Counted from the first letter of the stretch, positions 1 to 10,518 are shown. The stretch is DNA of 64,000 nt from Pragia fontium DSM 5563 = ATCC 49100 (GCF_900112475.1 NZ_FOLW01000001.1:496001-560000); one strand, 5' to 3'. Notes: generated by a model not told the origin, from the letters alone. Made by a program: numbers and translations.

Positions 1-3000
1 CCGCTGCCGGAAACGATATTGTCCAGCGTCCAGATGGCATCATCCTTCAACGTGCCCAGCACCAGCGTACCTTCATTATTTACTTCAGCCGTTCCCAGAT
101 GAGTATCACTGTAAATACCCAGCGTGCTGCCGCTTTCAGTGGTGAAGTTACCCGCGTAATCACGGTTATCGCCACCCAGCGTCATGTTAGCACTGCCGCT
201 TAACTGCACCTTACCGCTGCCTTTCAAGTTATTGAGCAAAGTGCCCACCGCGCCGTCCAGATGCAGTAACCCTTCATTCGTAATGGTGCCCTGTCCCAAC
301 CCCTGCGGTTTGGTCAGGCGCGTGGTTGCTCCACTATCGATAGTGGTAGCGCCCATAAACAAACTGCTGTTTTCCGTCAGATTCAGGATACCGCCCGTCA
401 GGCTTAATAAACCCAGACCGGTAAATTTGCCATCCATTTGTCCGCCTTGGCTGACGGTCAGTTGGCCTCCATTGATATCAATCAGGCTACCGCTCATGGT
501 ATTCAAACTACCAACGGTCTGCTTATTACCGTTCAAGTCGACTTCAGTACCGCTTTGCAGATTTAACGCGGACGTCTGACCAAAGCCGTTATCAGTAATT
601 AACTCCACCTTACCGAGCTTAATGTCCGTCGCTCCGGTGTAATCACTGGCCGCATTACCGATGCGTACCGTACCGGTCGCATTAATGGTAAAGCCGCCCT
701 CACCGGTCAATTTAGCCCCCAGTGCGTTATCCACCGCGGTGCTGTTATCCAGCATCACCGACTGGCCGGCAAAAGCATCGAGCTGCCGTAATCCGTAGCC
801 GATATGGATACCGTCATCTTTCACCACCGCCAGATAGTTGTAATGAGCATTACCAGCCGGCGTTGAATCCTGATCAAGGCGGATAACAATATCTTCTTCC
901 AGCGTATTACCTTCGTCGTCGGTCAGCCCTAATTGGCTGCCAGCACCGTTGACCTTGTCGGCAGTCACAATCTGGTCATAGACATAATCATCTTGATCGA
1001 ATAGCGAACTACCGGTTGCTGGTAATGGATTCGGCAGATTGCCCGGCGTGGTGACCACCAGATCGCCACCACCGCTTACATCCAGCTCTTTCACCGTCAG
1101 ATGCCCGGTTGGTCGATTGTCGGCAGTACTGTAACCCACTTTCAGCTGTCCGCCGTTCATGGTCAATTTGCCCAGAGTGTTGTTGCCGTTAAGCTGAGTA
1201 CTCCCCACCTTACCGCTGCTACGCTTACCGCCCAGTACCAGATTCGCATTGGCCATCGTCGCACTGGCGGCGTTATCCAGCGCAAATTTGCCATTATTCA
1301 TCACCACTTGACCGGTAAAATTGCCACCATTGCTGGTCGCATTCAGGCTCAAGGTGCGATCTTTATCGCCTAAATCAACGCTCATGTTCCCGCTACCGGC
1401 CAGTTGACGGGTAAAATCAAGGTCATCCGCCACGGACTTCAGGATAGATAAAGTACCGCTAGCCGCTAAGTCCACCACGCCTTCAGCGCTGGCCAAATTG
1501 GTTAGGTTTTCAACCTGTAAAGTACCGTCGGCAATATTCAGCTGCGCTGTATTCGCGCTGTTGTCGCCGGTCCAGACCAGCTTACCCACACCTTCTTTGG
1601 TAAACGTATTTGCCGCATTCCCTTGGTCATTCCAGCCGTTCATAGTGGCAGTTTTATCACCGTCAACGATGACGCTGCCCGCCTGAGCTAACGTCACATT
1701 ACGATCGGAGGTCAGATCCTCCGTTACCTGCAATTTACCGCCATCCAGAACTACTTGATTAGAGGTCGCTCCCAAATGGTTATCTTTGGAGATAGCCACA
1801 ATGCCATCTTTAATACGAGTATTACCGCTATGGCTATTGTTGCCCGTTAACGTTAGGGTTCCAGCGCTGGATTTCACCAGTTCGCCGGCTCCGCTCACCG
1901 CGGCTGCCAGCGTCATCGCCCCGGCATTATCCACAATAAACTCACCTTCGTTTTGTACCGCGCTGGCATTACCCAGATGTTGCGCCTCGCTCACCGTTAA
2001 GCGGGAAGTACCGTCAATCGCCAGCTTACCGCCGAAATCACTGTTATCACCGCTTAACTGAATATCACTGCTGTTATTACTGTTCAGTTGTCCACTACCG
2101 GATACACTATTCGCCAGCGTGCCGGTGGTATTATCCAGCGTAACATCACCATCCGCGACAATCTTGCCCGTGCCCAGTGCTAACACATCCTTCAATAGTG
2201 CTTCTGCGCTTGCTGCTACTGTCGTAGTGGCACTTAGATTCGCATTGGCATTATTGACGGTCAATGACCCACCAGCCACGGTCAGGTTTCCACTACCGGT
2301 TAACGCACCAGACGATGTTCCACCTTTGGTCACAGTCAGATGACCACCGTTCAACGCCAGCGTAGAACGCGCTCCGCCATTCAGCTCACCAATAGTTTGA
2401 GTTTTGCCGTTAAGATTAGCGGTAGTGTTCGCCGCCAGATTGAGCTGTGACGTATTACCCAGCGCATTATCAGTCCCAACGATCAGGGTGCCGGTTTGCA
2501 GATCGGTCACACCGGTATAGCTATTATCCAAATTGCTTAGGGTTAAGGCATCATCACCGTTACCGGCCTTGATACCTAAATCTCCGCTACCGGTCACTTT
2601 GGCTGACAGCACTTTTTCATTACTCAATGCGGTATCAATCAGCAGTTGGCTGGCACCACGGGCTAACAAATCAAGCTGCGACAAGCCGTAGCTAACATAC
2701 AGGCCATCTGCTTGCCCATTATCGTTTTTAGTGGTTAAACGGTAGTTGTAATGCGCATTGGCCGCATGGTCGGTACCCTGCATCACCGCAGTAGTGGACA
2801 CATTGGTTATCACATTACCTTCATCGTCGGTTAACGCCAGATTACCGGCTTCTCCAACCACCTCTCTAGCGCTGACCAACTTGAGCAACGTCCGTCCTTG
2901 CTGATCCAGTAAACCACGTAATGGATCTGGACCAGCAACGGCAGTATTCTCAACCTGACTACGGACAATTTTAATCTTACCCCGTTGGCGAGTATCTAAT

Positions 3001-6000
3001 ATTCCTGTCGTAATCGTAGCCTTAGAGACAGTGCTATGTGGAAGGCGACTGCCGAAGTCCATGGTTCCGCCTTTAAATACCAGACCACCAATAATTTGAT
3101 TACCTTCTCCAACCGTGGTGGTGTTATTCGCCATCACCGCTAAAATGGCATTCGTCAGGGCTGAAGTATTAAAACCACTTAACGCAAAATCGGTACTGTT
3201 CATCTGCACGGTACCGGTAAATTGATTACCGCTGGTACGGGTAAAATCAAAGGAAGTGCCAGATTGAACGTCCAATAAACCAGTTCCACTCAAGGCATGA
3301 TTCAGGGTATACGCTCCAGTCGGATTAAATACCAGAGATGACGTACCATCAATGGCAATTTTACCCGCTGAGGTGTTGGTATCACCCATTTGGATCTGTT
3401 GAGAGGTGGTGAAGTTGGTCCCGTTGTTCAGATTTATCTGGTCAAAATGCTGAATAGCAGAGGTATTAGCCAGAGTATAATTCACACCATCAAAGGTCAG
3501 GCTATCATCGCCCCCACCGATACCGGCGTTCAGGCTATCAAAAGTCGCTTTACCCTTAATCGTGACCTGGTGTTCCCCACCATTGGCACCGATAAAATCA
3601 ACGATACTGGCACTATCAGCCAGCGTCAGGCTGTTTTTACCTTTACCCACTGACAGAGTACCGAACAACCTGGTTTTGTTACTCAAACTTAGCGTGTTAT
3701 TGCCATTCCCTAACGTCATGGTGCTGCCGTAAGTACTACCGGTCAGGGTAATATTATTCGCACCATTTCCCAGGGTAATATCGCTTAACTTTGCATTGTT
3801 CAATCTTAGGGTATTATTGCCGTCGGTGGCGCTCAGGTTACCAATGGTCGAGTCATCGACACCGATATGATTATCACCACGCCCCAGCGTTATCTCTCCA
3901 GCAGTTGAAGCACCGGTAAGGCTAATCTGGTTATAGCCCTCACCCAGCGTAATATTACCCAACTTACCTGCAGTGGCGGCTAAGGTATTGCCACCGTCGC
4001 CCATCACCACGTTAGATACTTCTGCCTTGTCCATCAACAGAGTATTACTACCGTCCCCCAGAGTAATATCAAACGCTTTCGACTTACCGGATAACGACAC
4101 CTGATGATTGGCCTTACCCGCCAAAATCACATCACCAACGGTAGATCCATCCGTCACTTTTACCGTCTGAACTTTATCGCCAGCTAACACTATGGGACCT
4201 AACTGTACCGAACCACCAGACGCAGTAACGGTATTGGCTCCGCCATCGGCTTTAATACTACCGATCAGCTTACCACCGGCCAGATTGATCTGATTATCAC
4301 CGCTAATAAAGTCCATAGAACCCGTAATATCACCAGTGTTAGTAAAGGTTTTATTACCGGTATTTGACATGGCAATCGCTTCCATATCGGCGGAAGAGGC
4401 CTGAATAGTACCGCTGTTATTGATGGTTTCAGCACCATGCACATTCAGTACGCCACCCTTAGGTGCCTTCGACTTTGAAATCAGATTGCCAGAGTTGCTA
4501 ACTGATTTGGCACCGGACACGTCAACCGCCGGGCCACCCGTTGTATTCAGTATATTAACGCTGGCACCGGTTTTAACCGTCCGGTTGTTGCCATCAAGAG
4601 TCGCTTTTATCCCAACGCCATTACTGCCTGATACATTGATGGTTAACTCAGCTGAATCAGAAAAATCTAAATCAGCAGCGACGGCGCTGTTATCTTTATT
4701 AAGGTATAAAATACCGATACCGTCTTTCACATCAATAGTACCGGAGTTGGTTTTCGCCAGCGAAGCGCCGGTTTTAATACCAATACCGGTGCCAGACGTT
4801 TTAATGTGGGCGTTATTTAGCGTAATGCCACTTACCCCGCCCACATTATTAATACCAATACCGCGGGACATAACATTACTCATATCAATTTCGGTATTGG
4901 TAACCTTAAGTGATACCGCCCCTTTATCCAGTAAAATACCGTCGGCAGTCCCGCTAGCGGCAATCTTGCCGGTACCGGACTCATCATTCAGATCTAACCC
5001 CGCCCCCGCATCAACATGGATAGTGGCTTTACCATCTACAGCGGTAATCGTACCCGAGTTACTAATAGAACTATTTTCACCCTTAATATGAATTGCTGTG
5101 CCGTTGGCGCTGATATTTCCGCTATTGGCTACATTGCCGTTATCGACACTAATTGCGGTATGGTTACTCCCCTTAGATAAATCGATAGTACCTTTATTAT
5201 TTACCGTACCACCCTGCAGAGCCTGAAAGGCAATTGAGCCGCTGCTGCCAGCACCGGCGCTTACTGAAGCGTTGTTTTCAACCACACTGCCGGTTCCGGT
5301 TGACTTACCCACCACCGCATTTTTACCGACAATATTGAATACGGCTCCACGAGCAATAACCGCCTTACCGGCATTCTCTGCTAATACACCATTGGCATTG
5401 GTGCCTACCGTTATCTGACTGTTTGCCCCAAGTACTGCCTCAGATCCTAATCCATTAACTCGGATACCAGAGGTTATTTTGTCACTGCCTTCTTTACCGG
5501 ACAGCGACAAATTCAGACTGCCGCTAAACGCACCACCATCGGTAACATAAAACAGCGTCGCGCCGTCGCCATTAACCTGCGTTAATTCGCTGCCCGCCTC
5601 AGTGTTAATCTTAGAGCCCGAACCTGATACCCAAAATGCCACTTGATCTGACTGGTTAGCATCAAAGTTCACCGCCACTTTATCTTTTAGCGTCACGGTA
5701 CTGCCGCCCGAGGCTCTTACGCCTACCGAGCCAGCCCCATTCATATTGACGGACGCCGCTTTCAGGCCATCCCCCATCGTCAACTCAACCTTTTCACCGT
5801 CGGCCCATACGCCAACGGCACGCGTTGTGTCATCGCTGCCGTTCCAGCTGCCGTTTAAGGTAATATTACCGGTAGAGCTCAGCTTTGTTCTCTTCGTATT
5901 GGCGGAAGCAATCAATCCTACGCTACCGGCACCATTCAGTGTGATATTGCCACTGTTGGAGCCCACGGCTCCTTCAGCCACCCGAATACCGGTCGCATTA

Positions 6001-8699
6001 TCACCGGTGAAGAGGATATTCCCGGAATTGATTAAGCTTGCCTGATTACGGGCAATATAACCGGTGACACCATTAAGAGATGAAATGAGATCGGCCGCTG
6101 CCGTCAATTTGGTTGTGTTATCTATCGCCCCATTGTCGCTACCGTCAAGTTTATGCCCCTGACCATCAGCAATACCGGCAACAGCACCTCGTCCGGTTAA
6201 ATTAATCTTGGTGGTATTATCGATGTTACCAACCGCACCGCCTTCAATTTTCACCCCGGTCGCATCCATACCGCTGACGTCAAGCGTCAAACCGCCGGCG
6301 TTTACCGTGGTTCCCGCATCCGTCCCAACGATAATCGACGAACCATCCCCGCTGGCAGCCATCGTCGCACCGCCTACCCCGATTAGGCTGGCACCCCCAG
6401 CGATACGCATTAACGTTGAGTCAGCGGTAGAAACATCCAAACGACCAGTACTGGTATTGGTGATGGACGAACCCGCCCCGTAGATATAGTAACCAATCTG
6501 CTTAGTGCCATTGGCAAAAGTCACGGCACTATTGCCGCTCAAGGTAATTTTACCAGCGTTGCTGGCATAAACCCCGACGGTATTATCTCCGCGCAGATTA
6601 ATATTGCCGCCGGTAAAGCTAATATGAGAATTTCTACCTTCTGCCCAAGCGCCGTAGTTAAAAAAGCCCCGAGTGGTGTTATTACCATAAACATTGATGG
6701 TACCGGAGGAAGTCAGTTTGCCACTCTCAGTCGCTTTAAGGGCGATATTGCCATAGCCCCGTACATTAATCGTGCCGGTATGAAACATATCAGCGACAGA
6801 GTCGATGGAATCACCGCTTCTAAACATGGCAACGTTAGCCAATACATCAACCGCTTCTTTTCCGGTACTATCCCGGTTACCGTTTAAATTAATGGTACCG
6901 CTATTGGTGAAATTAATTGAATCACCGGCAACATTCCCCCTAAAAACGTTACTGCCCTGAACTTTCTGCCCAACGTTAACCGTTCCTCTATTCTCCGAGG
7001 TAACGTTATTTTTAACCGGGGTAGTAAATAATACGGCGTTTGAACCTTTTCCGACCCCAACATAAGCGTTATTGTCAGGATTAATACCAACGTTAATCAC
7101 CCCATCAACATCATTGAGGAAAGAACTATCCAGATCTTCAAAAACCAATCCTTGAAAGCTCTCATACCTATTGTCACCGCTCTTTTTTTCATAAGCGGCT
7201 AAGTTGACAGTGCCGGTATTTTCAAAACGGCCAGCGCCACGAACATGAACGAGGTAATCGGAGCTATGGCTATAAGAATTAATGGTGCCGGCGTTTTTAA
7301 ATACCCCGCCTTTCCAAACCACAATTGCGTGCCGTGGCGTATTCTTGGCATCAGCATCAGAGGTACCCACTTCAATCAAATTATTATTGATAAAGGTGGC
7401 TTTTTTATTGACCAGTATAGAAGTCATATTACTTTCAGAGAGTGAACGGATGGTGCCGTTATTTATCCCTAAAGCAGAATCCGTTACTACCACGATACCA
7501 TATTCACTTTGTGAGCCTGGTGCTGTTGAATTCATACCGTGCTTTATAATGCCGGCCATAGAACCCCCTGCCAAATGGGTAAGCACAGCTCCCTTGGCAA
7601 CCTCAACAGTGGCATTTTCCCCTTGCCCTTTCAATAAGGACTCACCTAACCGTTCAGTAGTCAGTTCAGGGGCAATCCCGCCACCTGAATTTGGAATATC
7701 GTATCGATAAGAATATTGTTTGGTGCTATAAACTTTTGATAGTTCTTTATCATAAACCGATTGAGACGTAATACGCCCAGCCTTCACTTCATTAGCCAAC
7801 CAATCAAGATAAACCTTATAGCTAGCAAAATCGGTCACGTTTTGTTTCGAGCCATCATAGGCGGTAAATTCGCCGAGATAGTTAGTATGCATCAATGCCT
7901 TACCACCGGTAACAGACTCACCGCTGACAGGAAAACTATTGTCTATGACTCGTGGGCGATAGCTATTACTACTCTGCCATACCACTTTTGCGGATTTAGC
8001 ACCGGTACCATCTGCCAAAGCGAAAGTGGTATTACGGCTAATCGGATTAAGCAGCTCGGCAGCAACCTTAATATTAGCGACACCATCGGTGACCTTAACA
8101 AAACCGGCATCATAAAAAAAAGTTATCGGACCCGGTGCTGGCATAGAATTTATCACATCATCAGACTTATCGACGCTAAGCAATGCTGCACCCGGGGAAA
8201 TAGAAATGTTAGTCGCCACCCCAGCTTCATTGGTTAACGTAACCGTTTCTTTTGCTGATGCGTCAAATTCCAATTGGCCATTTAACGTTCCTGGGTCAAC
8301 ATCTCTGGCCTCTCCTACGCCGAAAGCCCAACCATTAGCGTAGGCATCCTTAATGGTAGTATTCGTAATCGAAGGCCTGTTAGTTCCTTCTGTTTTTATT
8401 GCTGATGGACCATTAACGGTATACTGCTTGCCGTCACCTATCGTCAGAGCTCCTGCGCCATTGTTGACCTTCTCATAATCCCATTCCTGATTATTCAGAG
8501 TACAAACGTTAAATTCATCACAAGAGGCTGCCCCTGACCAAGCTATTACTGGTTGGGCCACAGTGGATAATAGAGATGCCAGAGCTAAACCGGCTATTTT
8601 TTTATTAGTTTTAGTTTTTGTTTTACCGCGGCTTAGCTCTGAAGTCACAACCCATTGGCCTAATGCACTATTCCATATAATTCGATAAATCTTATTCAT
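1..8699 (-). CDS. Giant type V autotransporter adhesin, N-terminal part (runs off left edge)
   Basis: The frame starts at the ATG complementary to 8697-8699 behind a purine-rich site (AGGGAATAAGTA) and is open to the window edge: about 2,899 codons with no stop. I checked lines across the region rather than every codon. The protein begins MNKIYRIIWNSALGQWVV, a textbook extended signal peptide region (ESPR). A Lys-rich stretch and a hydrophobic core (residues ~35-53, ending PVIA) follow, so Sec export as a type Va autotransporter is expected. The passenger is Gly/Asn/Thr/Ser-rich beta-helix sequence with many 'NSGTI', 'NNGTI', 'LTGSG' and 'GNNTL' motifs, like the autotransporter-associated beta-strand families. 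The C-terminal barrel must lie left of the window. No protease or lipase motif was noticed. Plus-strand ORFs here are antisense shadows. Family assignment is secure; ligand and function are unknown. Confidence 0.93.
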   Translation of the reverse strand, partial: MNKIYRIIWNSALGQWVVTSELSRGKTKTKTNKKIAGLALASLLSTVAQPVIAWSGAASCDEFNVCTLNNQEWDYEKVNNGAGALTIGDGKQYTVNGPSAIKTEGTNRPSITNTTIKDAYANGWAFGVGEARDVDPGTLNGQLEFDASAKETVTLTNEAGVATNISISPGAALLSVDKSDDVINSMPAPGPITFFYDAGFVKVTDGVANIKVAAELLNPISRNTTFALADGTGAKSAKVVWQSSNSYRPRVIDNSFPVSGESVTGGKALMHTNYLGEFTAYDGSKQNVTDFASYKVYLDWLANEVKAGRITSQSVYDKELSKVYSTKQYSYRYDIPNSGGGIAPELTTERLGESLLKGQGENATVEVAKGAVLTHLAGGSMAGIIKHGMNSTAPGSQSEYGIVVVTDSALGINNGTIRSLSESNMTSILVNKKATFINNNLIEVGTSDADAKNTPRHAIVVWKGGVFKNAGTINSYSHSSDYLVHVRGAGRFENTGTVNLAAYEKKSGDNRYESFQGLVFEDLDSSFLNDVDGVINVGINPDNNAYVGVGKGSNAVLFTTPVKNNVTSENRGTVNVGQKVQGSNVFRGNVAGDSINFTNSGTINLNGNRDSTGKEAVDVLANVAMFRSGDSIDSVADMFHTGTINVRGYGNIALKATESGKLTSSGTINVYGNNTTRGFFNYGAWAEGRNSHISFTGGNINLRGDNTVGVYASNAGKITLSGNSAVTFANGTKQIGYYIYGAGSSITNTSTGRLDVSTADSTLMRIAGGASLIGVGGATMAASGDGSSIIVGTDAGTTVNAGGLTLDVSGMDATGVKIEGGAVGNIDNTTKINLTGRGAVAGIADGQGHKLDGSDNGAIDNTTKLTAAADLISSLNGVTGYIARNQASLINSGNILFTGDNATGIRVAEGAVGSNSGNITLNGAGSVGLIASANTKRTKLSSTGNITLNGSWNGSDDTTRAVGVWADGEKVELTMGDGLKAASVNMNGAGSVGVRASGGSTVTLKDKVAVNFDANQSDQVAFWVSGSGSKINTEAGSELTQVNGDGATLFYVTDGGAFSGSLNLSLSGKEGSDKITSGIRVNGLGSEAVLGANSQITVGTNANGVLAENAGKAVIARGAVFNIVGKNAVVGKSTGTGSVVENNASVSAGAGSSGSIAFQALQGGTVNNKGTIDLSKGSNHTAISVDNGNVANSGNISANGTAIHIKGENSSISNSGTITAVDGKATIHVDAGAGLDLNDESGTGKIAASGTADGILLDKGAVSLKVTNTEIDMSNVMSRGIGINNVGGVSGITLNNAHIKTSGTGIGIKTGASLAKTNSGTIDVKDGIGILYLNKDNSAVAADLDFSDSAELTINVSGSNGVGIKATLDGNNRTVKTGASVNILNTTGGPAVDVSGAKSVSNSGNLISKSKAPKGGVLNVHGAETINNSGTIQASSADMEAIAMSNTGNKTFTNTGDITGSMDFISGDNQINLAGGKLIGSIKADGGANTVTASGGSVQLGPIVLAGDKVQTVKVTDGSTVGDVILAGKANHQVSLSGKSKAFDITLGDGSNTLLMDKAEVSNVVMGDGGNTLAATAGKLGNITLGEGYNQISLTGASTAGEITLGRGDNHIGVDDSTIGNLSATDGNNTLRLNNAKLSDITLGNGANNITLTGSTYGSTMTLGNGNNTLSLSNKTRLFGTLSVGKGKNSLTLADSASIVDFIGANGGEHQVTIKGKATFDSLNAGIGGGDDSLTFDGVNYTLANTSAIQHFDQINLNNGTNFTTSQQIQMGDTNTSAGKIAIDGTSSLVFNPTGAYTLNHALSGTGLLDVQSGTSFDFTRTSGNQFTGTVQMNSTDFALSGFNTSALTNAILAVMANNTTTVGEGNQIIGGLVFKGGTMDFGSRLPHSTVSKATITTGILDTRQRGKIKIVRSQVENTAVAGPDPLRGLLDQQGRTLLKLVSAREVVGEAGNLALTDDEGNVITNVSTTAVMQGTDHAANAHYNYRLTTKNDNGQADGLYVSYGLSQLDLLARGASQLLIDTALSNEKVLSAKVTGSGDLGIKAGNGDDALTLSNLDNSYTGVTDLQTGTLIVGTDNALGNTSQLNLAANTTANLNGKTQTIGELNGGARSTLALNGGHLTVTKGGTSSGALTGSGNLTVAGGSLTVNNANANLSATTTVAASAEALLKDVLALGTGKIVADGDVTLDNTTGTLANSVSGSGQLNSNNSSDIQLSGDNSDFGGKLAIDGTSRLTVSEAQHLGNASAVQNEGEFIVDNAGAMTLAAAVSGAGELVKSSAGTLTLTGNNSHSGNTRIKDGIVAISKDNHLGATSNQVVLDGGKLQVTEDLTSDRNVTLAQAGSVIVDGDKTATMNGWNDQGNAANTFTKEGVGKLVWTGDNSANTAQLNIADGTLQVENLTNLASAEGVVDLAASGTLSILKSVADDLDFTRQLAGSGNMSVDLGDKDRTLSLNATSNGGNFTGQVVMNNGKFALDNAASATMANANLVLGGKRSSGKVGSTQLNGNNTLGKLTMNGGQLKVGYSTADNRPTGHLTVKELDVSGGGDLVVTTPGNLPNPLPATGSSLFDQDDYVYDQIVTADKVNGAGSQLGLTDDEGNTLEEDIVIRLDQDSTPAGNAHYNYLAVVKDDGIHIGYGLRQLDAFAGQSVMLDNSTAVDNALGAKLTGEGGFTINATGTVRIGNAASDYTGATDIKLGKVELITDNGFGQTSALNLQSGTEVDLNGNKQTVGSLNTMSGSLIDINGGQLTVSQGGQMDGKFTGLGLLSLTGGILNLTENSSLFMGATTIDSGATTRLTKPQGLGQGTITNEGLLHLDGAVGTLLNNLKGSGKVQLSGSANMTLGGDNRDYAGNFTTESGSTLGIYSDTHLGTAEVNNEGTLVLGTLKDDAIWTLDNIVSGS
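520..2930 (-). repeat. Duplicated passenger module (two copies, ~1.9 kb apart)
   Basis: Two related segments of the autotransporter, roughly 2930-2400 and 1030-520 on minus, share an ordered motif series: LTDDEGN, then HYNY, then (V/I)xYGLxQLD, then YTG(V/A)TD, then GNxQT(I/V)G(E/S)LN. The motifs fall in the same order and spacing in both copies. Intervening sequence is ordinary beta-helix with LSGxN and VxNxGTL motifs. This shows internal duplication of a ~170-residue module rather than simple strand repeats. Confidence 0.7.
3500..4215 (-). repeat. Beta-roll-like ~20-residue repeats inside the autotransporter
   Basis: Between about 4215 and 3500 (read on minus) the passenger turns into about eleven consecutive ~20-residue repeats built on the pattern ITLGxGxNxLxLxxSxxG, for example DITLGDGSNTLLM, NITLGEGYNQISL and MTLGNGNNTLSL. 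The register is much more regular than in the flanking NSGTI-type beta-helix. This probably forms a tightly wound, Asn/Gly-laddered section of the helix. The motif resembles but does not match the RTX nonapeptide (GGxGxDxLx), so calcium binding should not be assumed. Confidence 0.75.
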
Positions 8700-9540
8700 T
8701 ACTTATTCCCTTTACTTTATTCCATAATAAAAATAACCAATATAATCCCGACTGGTTAATTAGAACGCCGCACATTACTCAACAATTACCACATCTAAAT
8801 AGCATTAAATTTTCGACACAAAACAAACTTATTTAACCTGAGTTTAATCAAGCTAAATATAATTATGAAAACAATAATTAATCAACGTTACAAAAAACAT
8901 CAAATGAATGGCAAGCCACTATCTAAAGCATAGTAGCATCTACCTTTAATAAATTAAAAGTAGAACCATAGAAAAATAAATTAAAAATTTAAATCTAGAA
9001 AATAATGACTTAACAGCTGAAGACGCCAATCAGTAAATCATAAACCAGACATTAGATCTTAATACGATCGATTCAAGAAACTTTCATTCAAATTAATCAT
9101 AAAATATAGATTAACCCATTTTAAAACCTCATATGTTATTAATATTATTTACTTGATGAATTATATTCATATTTATTATTCATACTTACACAAAACACAC
9201 AATCATTTAACATCACCCCAAAATGCAACTCATTAAAATACCTAAACTATTACCAGTAAAATCAAATCAAGATAAAAGCCCCAATGATTAATATATTTAA
9301 TCATCATCACAAAATAGACTTAGCCACCATATTTACTCGATCTATTAATATATTTTGGAGGAAAAAATCAGCATTATTCTGACAGTAGCCGTTACAGCAC
9401 TCACGATTCTGGTATGAAGCAATAAACAGTGGGTATCGAAGAAATCCCCGGCGAATAAATTATCCGCCAGGTTTTCTGATTTCAAGGGAGTGGAAATGTT
9501 CTACTTAGTGCAAATTTTGGGAAGGATATCAGTCTACCTA
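8700..9540. other. AT-rich intergenic region upstream of the autotransporter
   Basis: This 841-bp gap lies between the autotransporter start and the stop of the MipA/OmpV gene. It is strongly AT-rich with no credible ORF on either strand. It must hold the autotransporter promoter, but no unambiguous -35/-10 pair stands out. An imperfect hairpin (GGCGAATAA/TTATCCGCC, about 9448-9466) sits nearer the MipA-like stop and could be that gene's terminator, although its T-run on the minus strand is poor. The AT content would suit H-NS silencing, which is inference only. Confidence 0.6.
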
Positions 9541-10320
9541 TCAAAACTTATAGATAACCCCTGTAGCAGCGGTCACGCTATAAGAACGATCAATCATCGG
9601 GCTATCTTTGACGGTATCGCTTAAGTGGTTATAACGCCCCATCAAGAATAGCTGCCAGTTATCATTGACCGAATAATAGCCAGCAAAAGATTGATAAGCG
9701 GAACTGGCACTTTCAGCGCGATACTTTGACATGCCACTGCGCTGCGATTCTCGCTGGCTGACACCAAAATAGTAATCATTGTATAAACGACTCTGCCATT
9801 GCACCCCAACACCGGGTACCAGCTGCCACTTGCCGAATTTAAACGAATACTGATAGCCAATATCCGCCAGCACCCCATCGCTATTACCCAGAATGTCGGT
9901 CGCTACGCTGCCGCTAATGATTCCCCAGCCAGCATGATGCTGATAACCAACGCCGGCCATCGCTGAAGCACGTCGTTTATCCAGCTTTTTCATCATCGAA
10001 TGATCGCTATCAGCAGGCTTAAAGCTCAATGGCGAGTAATGGATATTAATATTAAGGCGATGAGTATCGGTATTAATCACCTTTACTCCAGTATCTAACC
10101 CATTAATATAAAAATATTTCCCCTGATAAGTCACAATCGGTATCGGCATAACCTGAGTTTTATACTCCCGATAGGCTAATTTTTCGGTCATAACACCAGC
10201 GCCGAGCGACCAAGCATCAGCATAAACAACACTTGGCAGAAACACGGCAGCTAAAGAAATTGCGCCAATGGATGACCTCAAACCACGAGTCGAGCCATAA
10301 AAACCGTTCGTCATAATCAA
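9541..10320 (-). CDS. MipA/OmpV family outer-membrane protein
   Basis: A 259-residue protein. Its N-terminal signal peptide (hydrophobic core around residues 18-34, ending VVYADA) is followed by alternating beta-strand-like segments and a C-terminal aromatic residue (GVIYKF), as expected for an outer-membrane barrel. WSLGAGVMTEK near the mature start, the GVGYQHHAGW-type strands, and 'GVGVQWQSRLYNDYYFGVS' in the second half are typical of the MipA/OmpV family. Family members are MltA-interacting scaffolds or osmo/antibiotic-responsive porin-like proteins. The exact role here cannot be read from sequence. It stands alone, with about 110 bp to the terminator of the upstream CPBP transcript, so it probably has its own promoter. 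A second in-frame Met at residue 3 could be the true start. Confidence 0.88.
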   Translation of the reverse strand: MIMTNGFYGSTRGLRSSIGAISLAAVFLPSVVYADAWSLGAGVMTEKLAYREYKTQVMPIPIVTYQGKYFYINGLDTGVKVINTDTHRLNINIHYSPLSFKPADSDHSMMKKLDKRRASAMAGVGYQHHAGWGIISGSVATDILGNSDGVLADIGYQYSFKFGKWQLVPGVGVQWQSRLYNDYYFGVSQRESQRSGMSKYRAESASSAYQSFAGYYSVNDNWQLFLMGRYNHLSDTVKDSPMIDRSYSVTAATGVIYKF

Positions 10321-10383
10321 TACTCCAGAGTTATTTAATCAAAAAGTTACCGTCAATCCCCATCGAGGACTGATTAGCTAAGG

Positions 10384-10418
10384 AAAAAAAGGGGGTTCTG
10401 CGGCAATAACCACCGCAG
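10384..10418 (-). terminator. Intrinsic terminator of the CPBP protease transcript
   Basis: On the minus strand a CTGCGG/CCGCAG stem with a 9-nt loop (10398-10418) is followed by AACCCCC and a run of seven T. It lies just beyond the 29-codon ORF and about 120 bp after the protease stop. It therefore closes the CPBP-sORF transcript and separates it from the MipA-like gene. Confidence 0.8.
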
Positions 10419-10428
10419 TACAATCATG

Positions 10429-10518
10429 CTAAGGAGGAGGCAAATGTCGCCGTAGTTGATTTACGTTTGATAAAAATTGGCGAGAAGCAATATCCTGCGT
10501 CATACACCGAAACAACAT
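10429..10518 (-). CDS. 29-residue small ORF downstream of the CPBP protease
   Basis: An ATG (10516-10518) is preceded at 6 nt by a full consensus Shine-Dalgarno AAGGAGG (10525-10531), only 19 nt after the protease stop codon. The frame encodes a basic 29-residue peptide that begins MLFRCMTQDIASRQFL and ends in RRHLPPP, then TAG. A terminator follows directly, so the ORF sits inside the same transcript. The perfect ribosome binding site is the main reason to believe it. I recognise no family, and it could also be a translated remnant of a lost gene. Confidence 0.5.
   Translation of the reverse strand: MLFRCMTQDIASRQFLSNVNQLRRHLPPP

Noticed and set aside
3500-4215. RTX calcium-binding repeats in the autotransporter
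   Set aside because: Units are ~20 residues with GxGxN rather than GGxGxDxLx nonapeptides, and the protein has a type V leader.
4420-5091. Plus-strand open frame of 223 codons opposite the autotransporter
   Set aside because: It is antisense to a strongly supported minus-strand frame. Its Pro/Leu-rich composition is the mirror of the Gly/Asn/Thr repeats, and it has no ribosome binding site.
7761-8237. Plus-strand frame of 158 codons near the autotransporter N-terminus
   Set aside because: Antisense to the ESPR-containing frame; no start signal or recognisable family.
9448-9466. Hairpin GGCGAATAA/TTATCCGCC as a definite terminator of the MipA-like gene
   Set aside because: It has one mismatch and no clear T-run on the minus strand; kept only as a possibility in the intergenic entry.
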